Translations under genes and position numbers: made by a program | In this document: positions 20,021 to 29,341 of the stretch, piece after piece | Layout of the letters: each line of letters starts with the position of its first letter | Numbering within the stretch: position 1 is the first letter of the stretch | The notes under the pieces: generated by a model | The model's input: the letters and a program-made list of their open reading frames with translations, nothing else | Database searches by the model: none | What the model was told of the DNA's origin: nothing | NCBI GenBank assembly: GCA_050749785.1 | Contig: JBOGSA010000038.1 | Coordinates: 1-35,435, forward strand | DNA: 35,435 nucleotides | Source of the DNA: JAGWGI01 sp050749785 | GTDB taxonomy: Archaea > Micrarchaeota > Micrarchaeia > Micrarchaeales > CABMGC01 | Direction of reading: 5' to 3'

Positions 20021-22689
20021 TACCTAAAGTTGACAATTTAAACAAGGATTCGCTCAGATCAGAGTTCGCCAAGAACTACAAGGAATATTATTGGGTTAAG
20101 CTCTTTGATGAGCAGGGCTACAAGAGGTACAACTGCAAGAAGTGTGGCCGCAATTTCTGGAGCACAAAAAGAAGAGAGGTATGCGGAGAGCACGAACCTT
20201 ATTCGTTTTTCAAATCAAGGCCAGTTAAAACAGGTTACGTAGAGTTCTGGAAGAAGTTTGCAACCTTCTTCAAGGAGAACGGACATTCTGAGATTCCGCG
20301 ATATCCTGTGGTCAGCAGATGGAGACAGGATCTTTACTTCACCATAGCCAGCATTCAGGATTTCCAGAGGATTGAGAATGGGAACATGGGTTTTGAGTAT
20401 CCAGTCAACCCACTTGTCGTGCCGCAGATATGTCTGAGATTTAGTGACATAGAGAACGTTGGGGTGACTGGAAAGCACTTCACGGGATTCATGATGGCCG
20501 GACAGCATTCGTTCAAATATCCCAAACACGGCTATTGGAAGGATAGAACGATTGAACTAAACTTCAAGTTCCTAACAGACATCTTAGGCGTGAAGAAGGA
20601 TGATCTGATATACCATGAGGACGTCTGGGCGATGGGAGACTTCTCTGAATTCGGTCCGTCACTTGAGAGCTTTGCGAATGGAATCGAACTTGTCAACAGC
20701 GTCTTCACGCAGTTTGAATCCACAAACGGCAAGATAAAGGAACTCGACGGAAAGGTGATCGATGTCGGATGGGGATTCGAGAGGCTGCTCTGGTTCTACA
20801 CAGGATATGACAACGCATACCGCGCAGTTTTCGGCGACATAGTGGAGAAGATTGGAAAGAAGCTTAAGATAGATTTTGATGACAAGCTATTCAGAAAGTT
20901 TGCTGAAGTTGCCGGCGAACTGGACATCACTGAGGCAAAAGAGGCCAAGACAAGGCTCAAGGAGATATTGAACCAAGAGGGGATCACCTTTGACGATTAC
21001 GAAAAGAAACTAAAGCCGCTGCACGCTTTCTACGCTATACTTGACCACACCAGAAGCCTGCTGTTTGCTATCGCTGATGGCTCGCTACCATCAAACATCG
21101 GCGGAGGATACAACCTCAGGATCATACTAAGGAGGGCGCTTGGATTCATCGAGAAGTACAAGTTCGATATTGACATAGCTGCTTTGGCAAAATTGGAGGC
21201 CGAAAGCTTGAAGGGACTTTATCCGGACCTCTCTAAGAGCCTAGGAGTTCTTGAGAAGGTTGTTGCGATTGAGAAGGAGAGGTATGAAAGGAGCAAGCAG
21301 AACTCATCAAAGATAATAGAGGGGATGCTGGCTAAGAACAAGAAGTTTGGACCTAAGGAGCTGCGGCTTCTCTACGAAAGCTACGGAGTGACACCTGAGC
21401 TGTTGATTGATGTTGCTGCGCACAGAAACATACATCTTGAGATGCCGGAGAACTGGTACGAATCAATTCTTGAAGGGGATTTTGTCAAAAAAGTAAAGGG
21501 AGGAAAGGTTGATGTCGAGTTGCCAAATCTGCCGAAGACCGGTCAGCTGTATTACGATTATGCCACGGAATCAGACTCAAAGATTCTTTTTGTTCACAAG
21601 AACTACATAGTGCTTGACAAGTCACCGTTCTATCCTGAAGGCGGAGGGCAGTTGGCAGATTGGGGAATGATTAACAAAGTAAAGGTCAAGGATGCACAGA
21701 AAGTGGGAGATGTGATTGTGCATATAATGGAAAAGGACGTTGGCAAAGAAAAAGGTTTTGATGTTGGGTCCACAGTCCATGCTGCTGTTGATCAGGACAG
21801 GAGAAATAGGCTGATGATACACCACAGCGCAACCCATCTCATGAACGCATCATCTAGAGAAGCACTTGGCAAGCACATCTGGCAGGAGGGAACGTTGAAA
21901 GATTATGCGAAGGCTAGGATTGACCTAACCCATTACGACAAACTAAGTGATGAGGATGTGGATAGGATAGAAAGGATCGCAAACGGCCACCTTGCTGACG
22001 GTATAAAAGTGGAGGTAAAGTGGTTGGACAGAGGTGAAGCTGAATCTAAATATGGCTTTGTGATTTATCAGGGGCATGGAGTTCCTGCCAAGCAGATGAG
22101 GATAGTGACAATCGCAGACAAGAACGGCAAGGTATTTGATGCGCAGGCGTGCGGAGGTCTGCATGTTGTAAACAAGGAGAGCAGGATTGGAATGGTGAAG
22201 GTGATTGATACAGCAAGGATCCATGACGGGGTTGACAGGATAGAGTTTGTTGCCGGGCCTGCTGCCCTTGATTATTTCCAGAAGGAGGACAATGAGCTAG
22301 GCAGGGTGGCCCAGGAGATGAATGTGGAGAAGATGAAGAGCGCTGATGCGGTGAATGCATCAAGGGAGCAGTATAGTGAGATGTTCAAGAAGTTCAACCA
22401 GGCAAACGATGTGATAAGCAAGATAATGTCTGCACAGTTCGCAGGAAAGAACCTTATTGAGATGGAGATGGGCAAGGCGCCAAGAGAGCTTATGAGGAAG
22501 CTTGCTGGGTCGATTGTGGAGAGAAACAACAAGGCGGTGGTTTTGTTTACTAATTCAAACGGTGACGTTGTCTGCGTTTGTGGAGAATCGTCAGGTAAGA
22601 GCGCAGTTGAGTATGCAAAAGCTAAATTTGGAAAGGAGTTCAGGGGAGGAGGCTCGCAGAAGGTTGCAGAAGGCAAAATAAATGTTTAG
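20017..22689 (+). CDS. alaS: Alanyl-tRNA synthetase
   Basis: 890 residues, the usual archaeal length. An N-terminal Cys-rich piece (YNCKKCGRNFWSTKRREVCG), typical of archaeal AlaRS, precedes the class II core (RYPVVSRWRQDLYFTIASIQ, with FTIASIQDF and ICLRFSDIENVG). The editing domain has HHSATHLM and ACGGLHV (H-x3-H and C-x3-H zinc/editing site; the usual CGGTH is CGGLH here). The C-terminus has GGGSQKVAEG. TTG 20017 is chosen as start because GGTGGT lies 4 bases upstream and TTGA overlaps the nuclease stop; earlier in-frame starts lie inside the nuclease gene. Confidence 0.96.
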   Translation: MIPKVDNLNKDSLRSEFAKNYKEYYWVKLFDEQGYKRYNCKKCGRNFWSTKRREVCGEHEPYSFFKSRPVKTGYVEFWKKFATFFKENGHSEIPRYPVVSRWRQDLYFTIASIQDFQRIENGNMGFEYPVNPLVVPQICLRFSDIENVGVTGKHFTGFMMAGQHSFKYPKHGYWKDRTIELNFKFLTDILGVKKDDLIYHEDVWAMGDFSEFGPSLESFANGIELVNSVFTQFESTNGKIKELDGKVIDVGWGFERLLWFYTGYDNAYRAVFGDIVEKIGKKLKIDFDDKLFRKFAEVAGELDITEAKEAKTRLKEILNQEGITFDDYEKKLKPLHAFYAILDHTRSLLFAIADGSLPSNIGGGYNLRIILRRALGFIEKYKFDIDIAALAKLEAESLKGLYPDLSKSLGVLEKVVAIEKERYERSKQNSSKIIEGMLAKNKKFGPKELRLLYESYGVTPELLIDVAAHRNIHLEMPENWYESILEGDFVKKVKGGKVDVELPNLPKTGQLYYDYATESDSKILFVHKNYIVLDKSPFYPEGGGQLADWGMINKVKVKDAQKVGDVIVHIMEKDVGKEKGFDVGSTVHAAVDQDRRNRLMIHHSATHLMNASSREALGKHIWQEGTLKDYAKARIDLTHYDKLSDEDVDRIERIANGHLADGIKVEVKWLDRGEAESKYGFVIYQGHGVPAKQMRIVTIADKNGKVFDAQACGGLHVVNKESRIGMVKVIDTARIHDGVDRIEFVAGPAALDYFQKEDNELGRVAQEMNVEKMKSADAVNASREQYSEMFKKFNQANDVISKIMSAQFAGKNLIEMEMGKAPRELMRKLAGSIVERNNKAVVLFTNSNGDVVCVCGESSGKSAVEYAKAKFGKEFRGGGSQKVAEGKINV

Positions 22690-22701
22690 CATGGTCTTTG
22701 G

Positions 22702-23199
22702 ATGATTGATTTCTATTCTCTAGTAATATACCCAATACTTTTCATACTGCCGGCGTATGTTTCCAATGGGGCGCCAGTCCTTTTTGGCGGCGGAAGAGCA
22801 ATAGACGCAGGAAAAAAGATACGTGGAAAAAGGATATTTGGTGATAACAAGACTGTGCGCGGACTAATTGCAGGTCTGCTAGTGGGAGGTCTGATCGCCT
22901 TTGGAGAGTCGATGTTCCTTCCCTACCTTCTTGTCATAGGAATAGCTAGTAGTTTCGGCGCGCACTTCGGCGATCTTCTTGGAAGCTTCATAAAAAGAAG
23001 GCTGGGTTTGTCCTCTGGACACAACTTCATGGGAATGGACCAGTATTTCTTTGTGATATTTGCTATTATTTTTGCGCTTCCTTTTGGTCATGCCCCAACT
23101 ATCTACGGGATAATCTTCATACTCATTATAACAGGGGCTTTGCACATCTTCACAAATGCCATTGCGCACAAATGGAAGCTCAAATCAGTCCCGTGGTAA
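22702..23199 (+). CDS. carS: CDP-archaeol synthase
   Basis: 165 residues with four to five hydrophobic helices. Family signatures are PAYVSNGAPVLFGGGRAID, GKRIFGDNKTVRGLIAGLLV and GDLLGSFIKRRLGLSSGHN with DQYFF. CarS transfers CMP from CTP to unsaturated archaetidic acid (digeranylgeranylglyceryl phosphate) in the membrane, giving CDP-archaeol for ether-lipid head groups. It starts 12 bases after alaS. Its TAA directly abuts the stop of the convergent protease gene. Confidence 0.95.
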   Translation: MIDFYSLVIYPILFILPAYVSNGAPVLFGGGRAIDAGKKIRGKRIFGDNKTVRGLIAGLLVGGLIAFGESMFLPYLLVIGIASSFGAHFGDLLGSFIKRRLGLSSGHNFMGMDQYFFVIFAIIFALPFGHAPTIYGIIFILIITGALHIFTNAIAHKWKLKSVPW

Positions 23200-24663
23200 T
23201 CAGTGCGCATATGCAATCGGCAATATGTTCAAAACTAGTCCGAAGAGAACCACCCAGAGAAGCGCATTCAATAGCACCTTGCTCTTTATCTTAAGTTTGT
23301 AGAGCTGCCAGCCGTCAAGTACGGGCAACGGAAGCAGATTCGCTGCAGCAACGAAGAAATTGAGAAGGAAGGAGAGTGAGAGCACGATGTATATGAAATA
23401 TACAATGCCGCTTGAGATGCTGCCTGAAATTGGACCTGAAGTTTGCTGCAAGAAGACACCGATCTTTGCGGTTGCATTTGTCGTGAGGTTATAATTGCCT
23501 CTGCTAGTAACCAGGTTCACTTTTGAGAAAGGAGTCGTGGACGCCACTGCAAAAAGCCCGGTGAGGTTGCTTATCTGGTGGCCGTTCCATTTGATTATCT
23601 GCACACCGCTCAGCATTGCGTTCGCAGCAGGAGAGTTAGGGGACGTTGCAACCACCATCACCTTAGTTGCTATGAAGCTCGGGAGCACATAGTTTATCAG
23701 CAGTATGAGAAGCGCAAATGTGATTATCGCCAAAAGGAAGTTTGCTGCTATGCCTGCAATGAGGATCCTGCCCTGCTGCACTTCCTTGAGCTTCTTTATC
23801 TGCCTTTCATCAGGTTCAACATATGCGCCTAGGGGTATTGACCCCAATATTATGAGCCCTATCTCCTTCAACTTCACCTTTGCTATCCTCGCCAGAACTC
23901 CGTGGGAGAATTCGTGCACTATGAGCAGAAGCGCAAGAGCCACAATGCCGGATAGGAATGGCAGCGATATCCCAGGAAGCAGTATAGCCACACCTGGTGT
24001 CTGCGACGTCACGATACCATAATTCGGAACTCCTACTACTGCAGTGTGCAAAAACATCAACAACCCGTAGAGTATTGTAAGCCCATAATAGACAATAAGG
24101 ACTATGATGAATGATGCGAATCCGCCGACAAGCGCAAGTAGCGTGACTGCATCTGAGATTATGCTTGCGAAAGGATTTGCCTGCGCAGTTTGCGGTGTGC
24201 TGAGTTGCGCTGTTAGCTGCGGTAAGTTGATGAACTGAAATGCGAGCTGGTAATTGGGTAGTATTATGAAAATAGTTGCAAGTATGGAGAGAATTCCAAG
24301 AAGGAGTATCTTCTTGCTGACCTGCTTTCTGAAAAAGATGAAGGAAAGGACTCCGAAACTCATCACGAGTCCCCAATCGGCCATCAGATTCCAGACGCGG
24401 GGATGTCTTTTTGATAGCTGGTCAACGAAAGCGATTCCCTGCCGACCACCTAGAAGATACATCCCGAAAATATGCTTGAGCCTGTTGAGTCTGGTTATGG
24501 CCATGCTTATGGCCACAAGTATTACAACTCCAACTACAAGTTCTGTAAGTCCGCCGAGTGCGCTGCTGAGCAACAAATAGATTGCTACCAGCCCTATAGC
24601 AAAAAGCGCTGTGCTTATCGCAATTCTGGCCTGTCGATTCATCGTCGGTTTCTGCGTTTTCAT
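23200..24663 (-). CDS. Site-2-type intramembrane zinc metalloprotease (M50) with internal PDZ
   Basis: 487 residues. Several transmembrane helices surround the zinc site: VHEFSHGVLAR (HExxH) and the distant NLLPLPVLDGWQ (third ligand Asp). Between them lies a PDZ-like segment (VVATSPNSPAANAMLSGVQI then IIKWNGHQIS). The N-terminal 200 residues add further helices. Such proteases cut membrane proteins, often releasing regulators or clearing signal peptides. The substrate here is unknown. The gene is divergent from MBF1 and abuts carS stop to stop. Confidence 0.93.
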   Translation of the reverse strand: MKTQKPTMNRQARIAISTALFAIGLVAIYLLLSSALGGLTELVVGVVILVAISMAITRLNRLKHIFGMYLLGGRQGIAFVDQLSKRHPRVWNLMADWGLVMSFGVLSFIFFRKQVSKKILLLGILSILATIFIILPNYQLAFQFINLPQLTAQLSTPQTAQANPFASIISDAVTLLALVGGFASFIIVLIVYYGLTILYGLLMFLHTAVVGVPNYGIVTSQTPGVAILLPGISLPFLSGIVALALLLIVHEFSHGVLARIAKVKLKEIGLIILGSIPLGAYVEPDERQIKKLKEVQQGRILIAGIAANFLLAIITFALLILLINYVLPSFIATKVMVVATSPNSPAANAMLSGVQIIKWNGHQISNLTGLFAVASTTPFSKVNLVTSRGNYNLTTNATAKIGVFLQQTSGPISGSISSGIVYFIYIVLSLSFLLNFFVAAANLLPLPVLDGWQLYKLKIKSKVLLNALLWVVLFGLVLNILPIAYAH

Positions 24664-24728
24664 AGTACCAGTGCCGAATTGTATAAACGGATTATATTAC
24701 TTTCTGCGCAAGTATAAAAGGGGTTAAG

Positions 24729-25205
24729 ATGGAAACTTGCGAAATTTGCGGGAAAAAAACTGACAAGATATATTTGGCGCAGATTGAAGAGGCAAACATG
24801 TGGGTGTGCACTTCATGTTCAAAAGGCAAGAAGATAATGAAGAGCGTAGATCTAAAGGAGGTGGAAAAGCCATCCGCGTTCTCGTCCAAGAAGAATCAGG
24901 ATGATGAGGAAATAGTGGAGCACTTCGGAGAGCAGGTGAAAAAGGCAAGAGAGACGCTTGGATTGCCGCTCAAGGTTCTAGCTGAAAGAATCGCAGAGAA
25001 AGAAAGCACCCTTATTAGGCTGGAGAAGGAGAAGGCGCTTCCGACTGACACGCTCAGAAAGAAGCTGGAGAAAGAACTTGGGATAAAGCTTTCAGCAAAG
25101 ACGCAGGGCAACGACTTCTCTGGCGGATACGGTAATAAGGGGCCCATAACCTTGGGAGATGCGGCTTTTAAGAAGGGACAGAAAACACAAGAAGAGGAAG
25201 AGTAA
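24729..25205 (+). CDS. Multiprotein bridging factor 1 homologue (aMBF1)
   Basis: 158 residues. An N-terminal zinc ribbon (C4, C7, C27, C30) is followed by a linker and a Cro/C1-type helix-turn-helix (EQVKKARETLGLPLKVLAER, then LIRLEKEKALPTDTLRKKLE). This order is specific to archaeal MBF1, which binds the small ribosomal subunit and may also act in transcription. A glycine-rich acidic tail ends the protein. The stop overlaps the next start by one base (TAATG), coupling it to the flap endonuclease gene. Confidence 0.94.
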   Translation: METCEICGKKTDKIYLAQIEEANMWVCTSCSKGKKIMKSVDLKEVEKPSAFSSKKNQDDEEIVEHFGEQVKKARETLGLPLKVLAERIAEKESTLIRLEKEKALPTDTLRKKLEKELGIKLSAKTQGNDFSGGYGNKGPITLGDAAFKKGQKTQEEEE

Positions 25206-26263
25206 TGGCAGTTGACCTCGGAAAGCTTGTCGCAGAAGTGAAGGAGAACATCTCGCTTGGCGAGCTTGCAAACAAGCGGATCGCAATAGACGCGTACAAC
25301 ACGATCTACCAGTTCATCTCGATAATAAGGGGGCCGGACGGCACCCCGCTCACCGATTCGAAGAACAGGGTGACAAGTCATCTATCCGGGCTCTTTTACA
25401 GGACCACAAACCTCCTCGAACAAGGAGTGGTTCCGATTTTTGTGTTTGATGGAAAGCCCCCTGTGCTCAAGCAGCGCACTCTTGAGGCTAGGGCGAACAG
25501 GCGAGACGAGGCGCTGGCGGAATGGGAGAAGGCGAAGGCCAAGGGCCAGGTTGAGGAGGCTCGTGGATACGCGATGGCGAGCACTAAAATAAACAAGTGG
25601 ATTGTTGAAAGTTCGAAGGAGCTTCTAACACATATGGGTGTGCCTTACGTACAGGCGCCAAGCGAAGGCGAAGCGCAGGCTGCAAGAATGGTAAGAGATG
25701 GGGTTGTGTATGCGGCGGGAAGCCAGGATTACGATCTCTTCCTTTTCGGATCCGATGTGATAATTCGAAACATCACGATAACCGGAAAGAGGAAGCTGCC
25801 TGGAAAGGGAATTTACATTGATGTTGAACCAGAGAGGATATTCCTAAAGAAACTGCTGGGAAAGCTCGAACTGACAAGGAAGGAGCTTGTCTGGATGGGA
25901 ATGCTAATCGGCACAGACTTCAACGAGGGGATCAAAGGTGTTGGGCCAAAGAACGCGCTCAGGATAGTTAAGGAGCACAAGAGCCTCAAGGATATCGAAC
26001 AATATGTGAAGGAAAAGTACAGCGCAGAGTTCGAAGTTGACCCAGAGGAAGTTCAGAACATCTTCCTTGATCCGGATACGATTGAAGTGGGCGGCCCTGC
26101 ACTGGAAGAGAAAATAAAGAGCTCTGCACCTGACAAGAATGCGATAATAAAGTTCATGTGCGATGAGCATGAATTCTCAGTTGAGCGGATATCGAAGTTC
26201 ACGGACAAACTGATGGCGATACGGCAGAGTTCTGGACAAAAAGGCATAAATAGCTGGCTATGA
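25205..26263 (+). CDS. fen: Flap endonuclease 1
   Basis: 352 residues, normal for archaeal FEN-1. The N and I regions show IAIDAYNTIYQF, VPIFVFDGKPP, VPYVQAPSEGEAQAA, AAGSQDYDLFLFG and LIGTDFNEGIKGVGPKNAL (helix-hairpin-helix). These provide the two-metal active site. The C-terminus GQKGINSWL fits a PCNA-interacting (PIP) box, QxxIxxWL. FEN-1 removes 5' flaps during Okazaki-fragment maturation and base-excision repair. ATG 25205 overlaps the MBF1 stop; the Hsp20 gene follows closely. Confidence 0.96.
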   Translation: MAVDLGKLVAEVKENISLGELANKRIAIDAYNTIYQFISIIRGPDGTPLTDSKNRVTSHLSGLFYRTTNLLEQGVVPIFVFDGKPPVLKQRTLEARANRRDEALAEWEKAKAKGQVEEARGYAMASTKINKWIVESSKELLTHMGVPYVQAPSEGEAQAARMVRDGVVYAAGSQDYDLFLFGSDVIIRNITITGKRKLPGKGIYIDVEPERIFLKKLLGKLELTRKELVWMGMLIGTDFNEGIKGVGPKNALRIVKEHKSLKDIEQYVKEKYSAEFEVDPEEVQNIFLDPDTIEVGGPALEEKIKSSAPDKNAIIKFMCDEHEFSVERISKFTDKLMAIRQSSGQKGINSWL

Positions 26264-26273
26264 GAAAGTGGTT

Positions 26274-26792
26274 ATGGCGAAAAAGAAAATAGAGGATCCG
26301 TTCACCTATCTAAACAACTTCTTCACAAGCGACGAGAATATGAAGAATCTTTTCAACGCACTGGTCATAGAGCTCATGGAGAGCATGGAGGAGCAATCAA
26401 AGAATGCGCCAGTCACATATGGTGTGAATTTCACGATGAAGAACGGTGCACCAAGCATTACACAATCTGGAGGTATAAAGATCGTGAATGGCACAGTTAG
26501 AACAGAGGAAAGGGAGCCGCTTGTAGAAGTTTTGGGAAACGAGAGACAGATATCCGTTATTGCTGAAGTTCCCGGGGCAAATAAATCGGACATAAAATTA
26601 AAGTACGAGCCGGCGATACTTGAGATATCTGCAGCCGGCAAGGACACAGGAAGGAATTATTTCAAGAAGGTCACTTTGCCGTATCACATGGAAGCAAGGA
26701 GGATTAAAGCGAAATACACCAATGGAGTGCTTGAGGTCACGATAAGGAGAGGAAATAAGAAGGTTAACAGCGAGTATATTGCAATAGAATAG
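26274..26792 (+). CDS. Hsp20/alpha-crystallin-like small heat-shock protein
   Basis: 172 residues from ATG 26274 (GTG 26268 is possible). The C-terminal half is an alpha-crystallin domain: PLVEVLGNERQISVIAEVPG, ANKSDIKLKYEPAILEI, NYFKKVTLP and the hallmark YTNGVLEVTIRR. Small heat-shock proteins form oligomers that hold unfolding proteins. The N-terminal region is acidic and helical and unlike the usual short arm, so assembly may differ. The usual C-terminal IxI/V anchor is not obvious; IAIE at the very end could substitute. It lies 10 bases after fen. Confidence 0.87.
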   Translation: MAKKKIEDPFTYLNNFFTSDENMKNLFNALVIELMESMEEQSKNAPVTYGVNFTMKNGAPSITQSGGIKIVNGTVRTEEREPLVEVLGNERQISVIAEVPGANKSDIKLKYEPAILEISAAGKDTGRNYFKKVTLPYHMEARRIKAKYTNGVLEVTIRRGNKKVNSEYIAIE

Positions 26793-26800
26793 GTTTTGTT

Positions 26801-26917
26801 ATGCAGATCAACGTAAAGAAGAAGCAGAGAAAGATTGGAAAGCACTACAGAAGAAAGAAAGCGGTTAGGCTTAAGGCTCGGGCAAGAACAAAGTTCAAGA
26901 ACTCCAGGGGCAAGTAG
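26801..26917 (+). CDS. 38-residue extremely basic protein
   Basis: ATG 26801 (AGGT 7 bases upstream) opens a 38-residue frame: MQINVKKKQRKIGKHYRRKK, followed by AVRLKARARTKFKNSRGK. About half the residues are Lys or Arg and there are no acidic ones. It starts 8 bases after hsp20, and its TAG abuts the stop of the convergent gene exactly, the same packing as recognised genes in the window. Composition suggests a ribosomal or nucleic-acid-binding micro-protein, but it does not look like eL41, eL39 or bacterial bL34, and no family is recognised. Confidence 0.6.
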   Translation: MQINVKKKQRKIGKHYRRKKAVRLKARARTKFKNSRGK

Positions 26918-27499
26918 TCAGACTAGATCGTTATACATCTTTTCGTTAAACTCGTAGGCTGTTATGTCATCTCCTTTAAGCGCAAGGCTATCGAACAGCC
27001 TTTCCTGATTATCAAATCCGCCGTATCCTTTTTCTAGGTCGAACGCGATTATGTTGCCATTGAATTCAGAATAGACAACGAATCGCCTTTCGGTTGGTTT
27101 AACCACGGTTATCACCTTTGCGCCGATGTTTCCCAGCGCGATCAATATGCTGCACAGCAGTGTCGCCTGGTCGAAGATGTCGCCTGCACCAGACTTTATC
27201 GTATCGCTAGGTCGCAACCAGAATTCGATCGGCAAACTCACGCTGGCTATCTCGCTTTTCACATAATCGTATGCGCGCTTGGCTGCCGCAACATAGTTGT
27301 CATGGTAAGAGTATGGATCGAATGTGTTCTTTATCCGGTTCGCCACGTTGAGGACGTCATCATCTTGCGGCGTTATCAACTTTGGCAACTCGGCCACATT
27401 GAGATTTTCCTGTTCCTCAATATAATCCTTGTAGCGCAATATCATCGCTAGATAAAGCTGGTTGTACTTCTTGAGTAGCGCTTCTTGCGATGTGTCCAT
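26918..27499 (-). CDS. Transglutaminase-like fold protein lacking the catalytic cysteine
   Basis: 193 residues. Residues 102-155 resemble a transglutaminase core: KSGAGDIFDQATLLCSILIA, then KVITVV and FVVYSEF and IIAFDLEKG. In active members the first motif is GDCxD and a His precedes the strand; here it is GDIFD with no matching His, although the Asp in AFDLEK is in place. The protein may therefore be a non-enzymatic relative, or C116 a few residues later could take part. The assignment is by motif spacing only. The N-terminal 90 residues are helical. Confidence 0.55.
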   Translation of the reverse strand: MDTSQEALLKKYNQLYLAMILRYKDYIEEQENLNVAELPKLITPQDDDVLNVANRIKNTFDPYSYHDNYVAAAKRAYDYVKSEIASVSLPIEFWLRPSDTIKSGAGDIFDQATLLCSILIALGNIGAKVITVVKPTERRFVVYSEFNGNIIAFDLEKGYGGFDNQERLFDSLALKGDDITAYEFNEKMYNDLV

Positions 27500-27593
27500 G
27501 GAAACGTTCTATGAGTTAAGCTTAAATATAGAACTTAACTATTGAATATTACACAGGAAAAGGATAATACTCTATTGTCTTGACTTGGCGATA

Positions 27594-28439
27594 ATGAATT
27601 TTGTTGGGTTGAGAGAAGAGCAGGCATTTGGCGAAAACATGGAAGAACACATTGAAAAAGAACTTGCAATATTGGTTACACCGTGCATGGACGGTAGATT
27701 GGTCGATACTATGTTGGTTTTGACTAATTTAGATATGAGTGCACAAGAAAAGAAGGAAGAGCTAAAGAAATTCATAAAAGAAGAGACAAAGACGTACAAG
27801 GATGCATGCGAAATGGTTGACAAGGTTGAAAAACTAGTCTCTTTCGTTCCTGAAAGAAATGTAAAGTTTGTCGTTGCGAGCAATGCAGGCGCAAACGTAG
27901 ATGGGCTTAAGATAACTCTTCCAAAGATAGTGGAGCAATTCGAAATACTAGGTTACGTAAATATTTCACATAATAAATGTGGCGCAGGAAAAAAAGAGGC
28001 TGAGCTTGTTGTGGGAAATGTTTCTGAAGAGGACGAGGAATGCAGACATTTCGGGATAAAAGAGATCAAAAGCAACATACCGCAAAAAATTCTAGAATCA
28101 AATGACATCGAAGCGGTAAGAAGCGCCATAGAGAATGCTAGCCCCGACATACAGTGCGGCAGGGCAGGCAAATTGTTCTCCAATGTTATAAGCTTCTATG
28201 CCAATGTGGATGAGCTAATACTTAGGGAATACAAACCTGAAGAGACGAAGTACTTCATGACTGGAAACTGGACAGCTGATTACCCTGGAGTTATGAACGG
28301 TAAACCGATAGGGTATGTTTATCCCATATTGGCGGAGCCGAAGGACAGAGTAGTTGATGTGGATGTCGCAACTAAATTGAACCTTGTACAGTATGATCCC
28401 AGTAAAGAAATCAAATTCAAACCTGTGAAGAGCTTTTAA
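27594..28439 (+). CDS. Beta-carbonic-anhydrase-like zinc protein
   Basis: 281 residues from ATG 27594, which lies about 26 bases after a TATA-like AGGATAATAC; TTG 27585 is an alternative. The zinc-site pattern of beta-class carbonic anhydrases is present: CMDGR (C31, Asp33, Arg35), ASNAGANVDG and SHNKCGAG (H126, C129). The rest is diverged, with a longer C-terminal part (EYKPEETKYFMTGNWTADYP). CO2 hydration is possible but not assured. It overlaps the htpX stop by 4 bases (TTAA). Confidence 0.65.
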   Translation: MNFVGLREEQAFGENMEEHIEKELAILVTPCMDGRLVDTMLVLTNLDMSAQEKKEELKKFIKEETKTYKDACEMVDKVEKLVSFVPERNVKFVVASNAGANVDGLKITLPKIVEQFEILGYVNISHNKCGAGKKEAELVVGNVSEEDEECRHFGIKEIKSNIPQKILESNDIEAVRSAIENASPDIQCGRAGKLFSNVISFYANVDELILREYKPEETKYFMTGNWTADYPGVMNGKPIGYVYPILAEPKDRVVDVDVATKLNLVQYDPSKEIKFKPVKSF

Positions 28440-29332
28440 TACATAGCTTCGAGTTTCTTTATCCTCTCCTCTATTGGCGGATGCGTTGAGAAGATGTTGG
28501 AGATGTTTCCAGCTTTGAAAGGATTTGCAAAGAAAAGATTTGCGGTCACTTCGTTGACGTGCTTCATCTGTGGTGTATTCCTGTCTTTTTCATATGCCTG
28601 AATCTTCTTTAGTGCACTTGCTAGAGAACGCGGATCGCGTATCAGCCTTGCTCCGTTTGCATCTGCCATGTATTCCCTCCTTCTTGATATTGCGAGCCTT
28701 ATCAGCAGAGCAAAGAATGGTGCTAGCAGTCCTATGACCAGCACTATTAGGAGCAGTATTCCTCCGTTCCTGTTGTTGCCACCAACGCCGCCGAAGAAGA
28801 ATGTGAGTCTCATGTAGGCTGCAATTATTCCGATTGCGCCTGCGAAAACTATCGCGATGGTCATGAACTGGACGTCGTTATCTGCAACATGCGACATCTC
28901 ATGAGCCAGAACTCCTGTGAGCTCGTTTTTGTCCATTATCGAGAGAAGCCCCGTTGTGACTGCAATCGAAGATAGCTTTTTGCTCCTTCCGGTAGCAAAT
29001 GCGTTCGGAGAAGGGTCGTCTATTATGTAAACCTTGGGCATCGGCACCTGCGATGCGAGCGCTATACCTTCAACTGTGCTGTAGAGCTGCCTGTACTTGG
29101 TCCTATCCGCCTCCTTTGCGTGCGAGACTGCAAGGACAAGTTTGTCACCGGTGTAGTAGGTAATAAGTCCGTAGATCAGCACGATTATGAGTGCGATTAT
29201 CAGTGCGAATGGACCACCGCCAAGAAAGATTACAAATAGGTAGATTATCGCTACGAAGAATGCGGTAAAGATGCCGAGCAGCAGCACTGACTTTAGCTTG
29301 TTCCTAGCTATTTCGTCAAAGTAGCTCGCCAT
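28436..29332 (-). CDS. htpX: HtpX-type membrane zinc metalloprotease (M48)
   Basis: 298 residues. Two N-terminal hydrophobic helices are followed by PSPNAFATGRS, the zinc site VLAHEMSHVADND (HExxH), two more membrane helices and EYMADANGARL with the third ligand Glu. The protein ends with FSTHPPIEERIKKLE, a family hallmark. HtpX degrades misfolded membrane proteins from the cytoplasmic side. It lies 9 bases downstream of lemA, with a GTGA ribosome site; the lemA-htpX pair is common in bacteria and archaea. Confidence 0.95.
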   Translation of the reverse strand: MASYFDEIARNKLKSVLLLGIFTAFFVAIIYLFVIFLGGGPFALIIALIIVLIYGLITYYTGDKLVLAVSHAKEADRTKYRQLYSTVEGIALASQVPMPKVYIIDDPSPNAFATGRSKKLSSIAVTTGLLSIMDKNELTGVLAHEMSHVADNDVQFMTIAIVFAGAIGIIAAYMRLTFFFGGVGGNNRNGGILLLIVLVIGLLAPFFALLIRLAISRRREYMADANGARLIRDPRSLASALKKIQAYEKDRNTPQMKHVNEVTANLFFANPFKAGNISNIFSTHPPIEERIKKLEAMY

Positions 29333-29341
29333 CTATTCACT

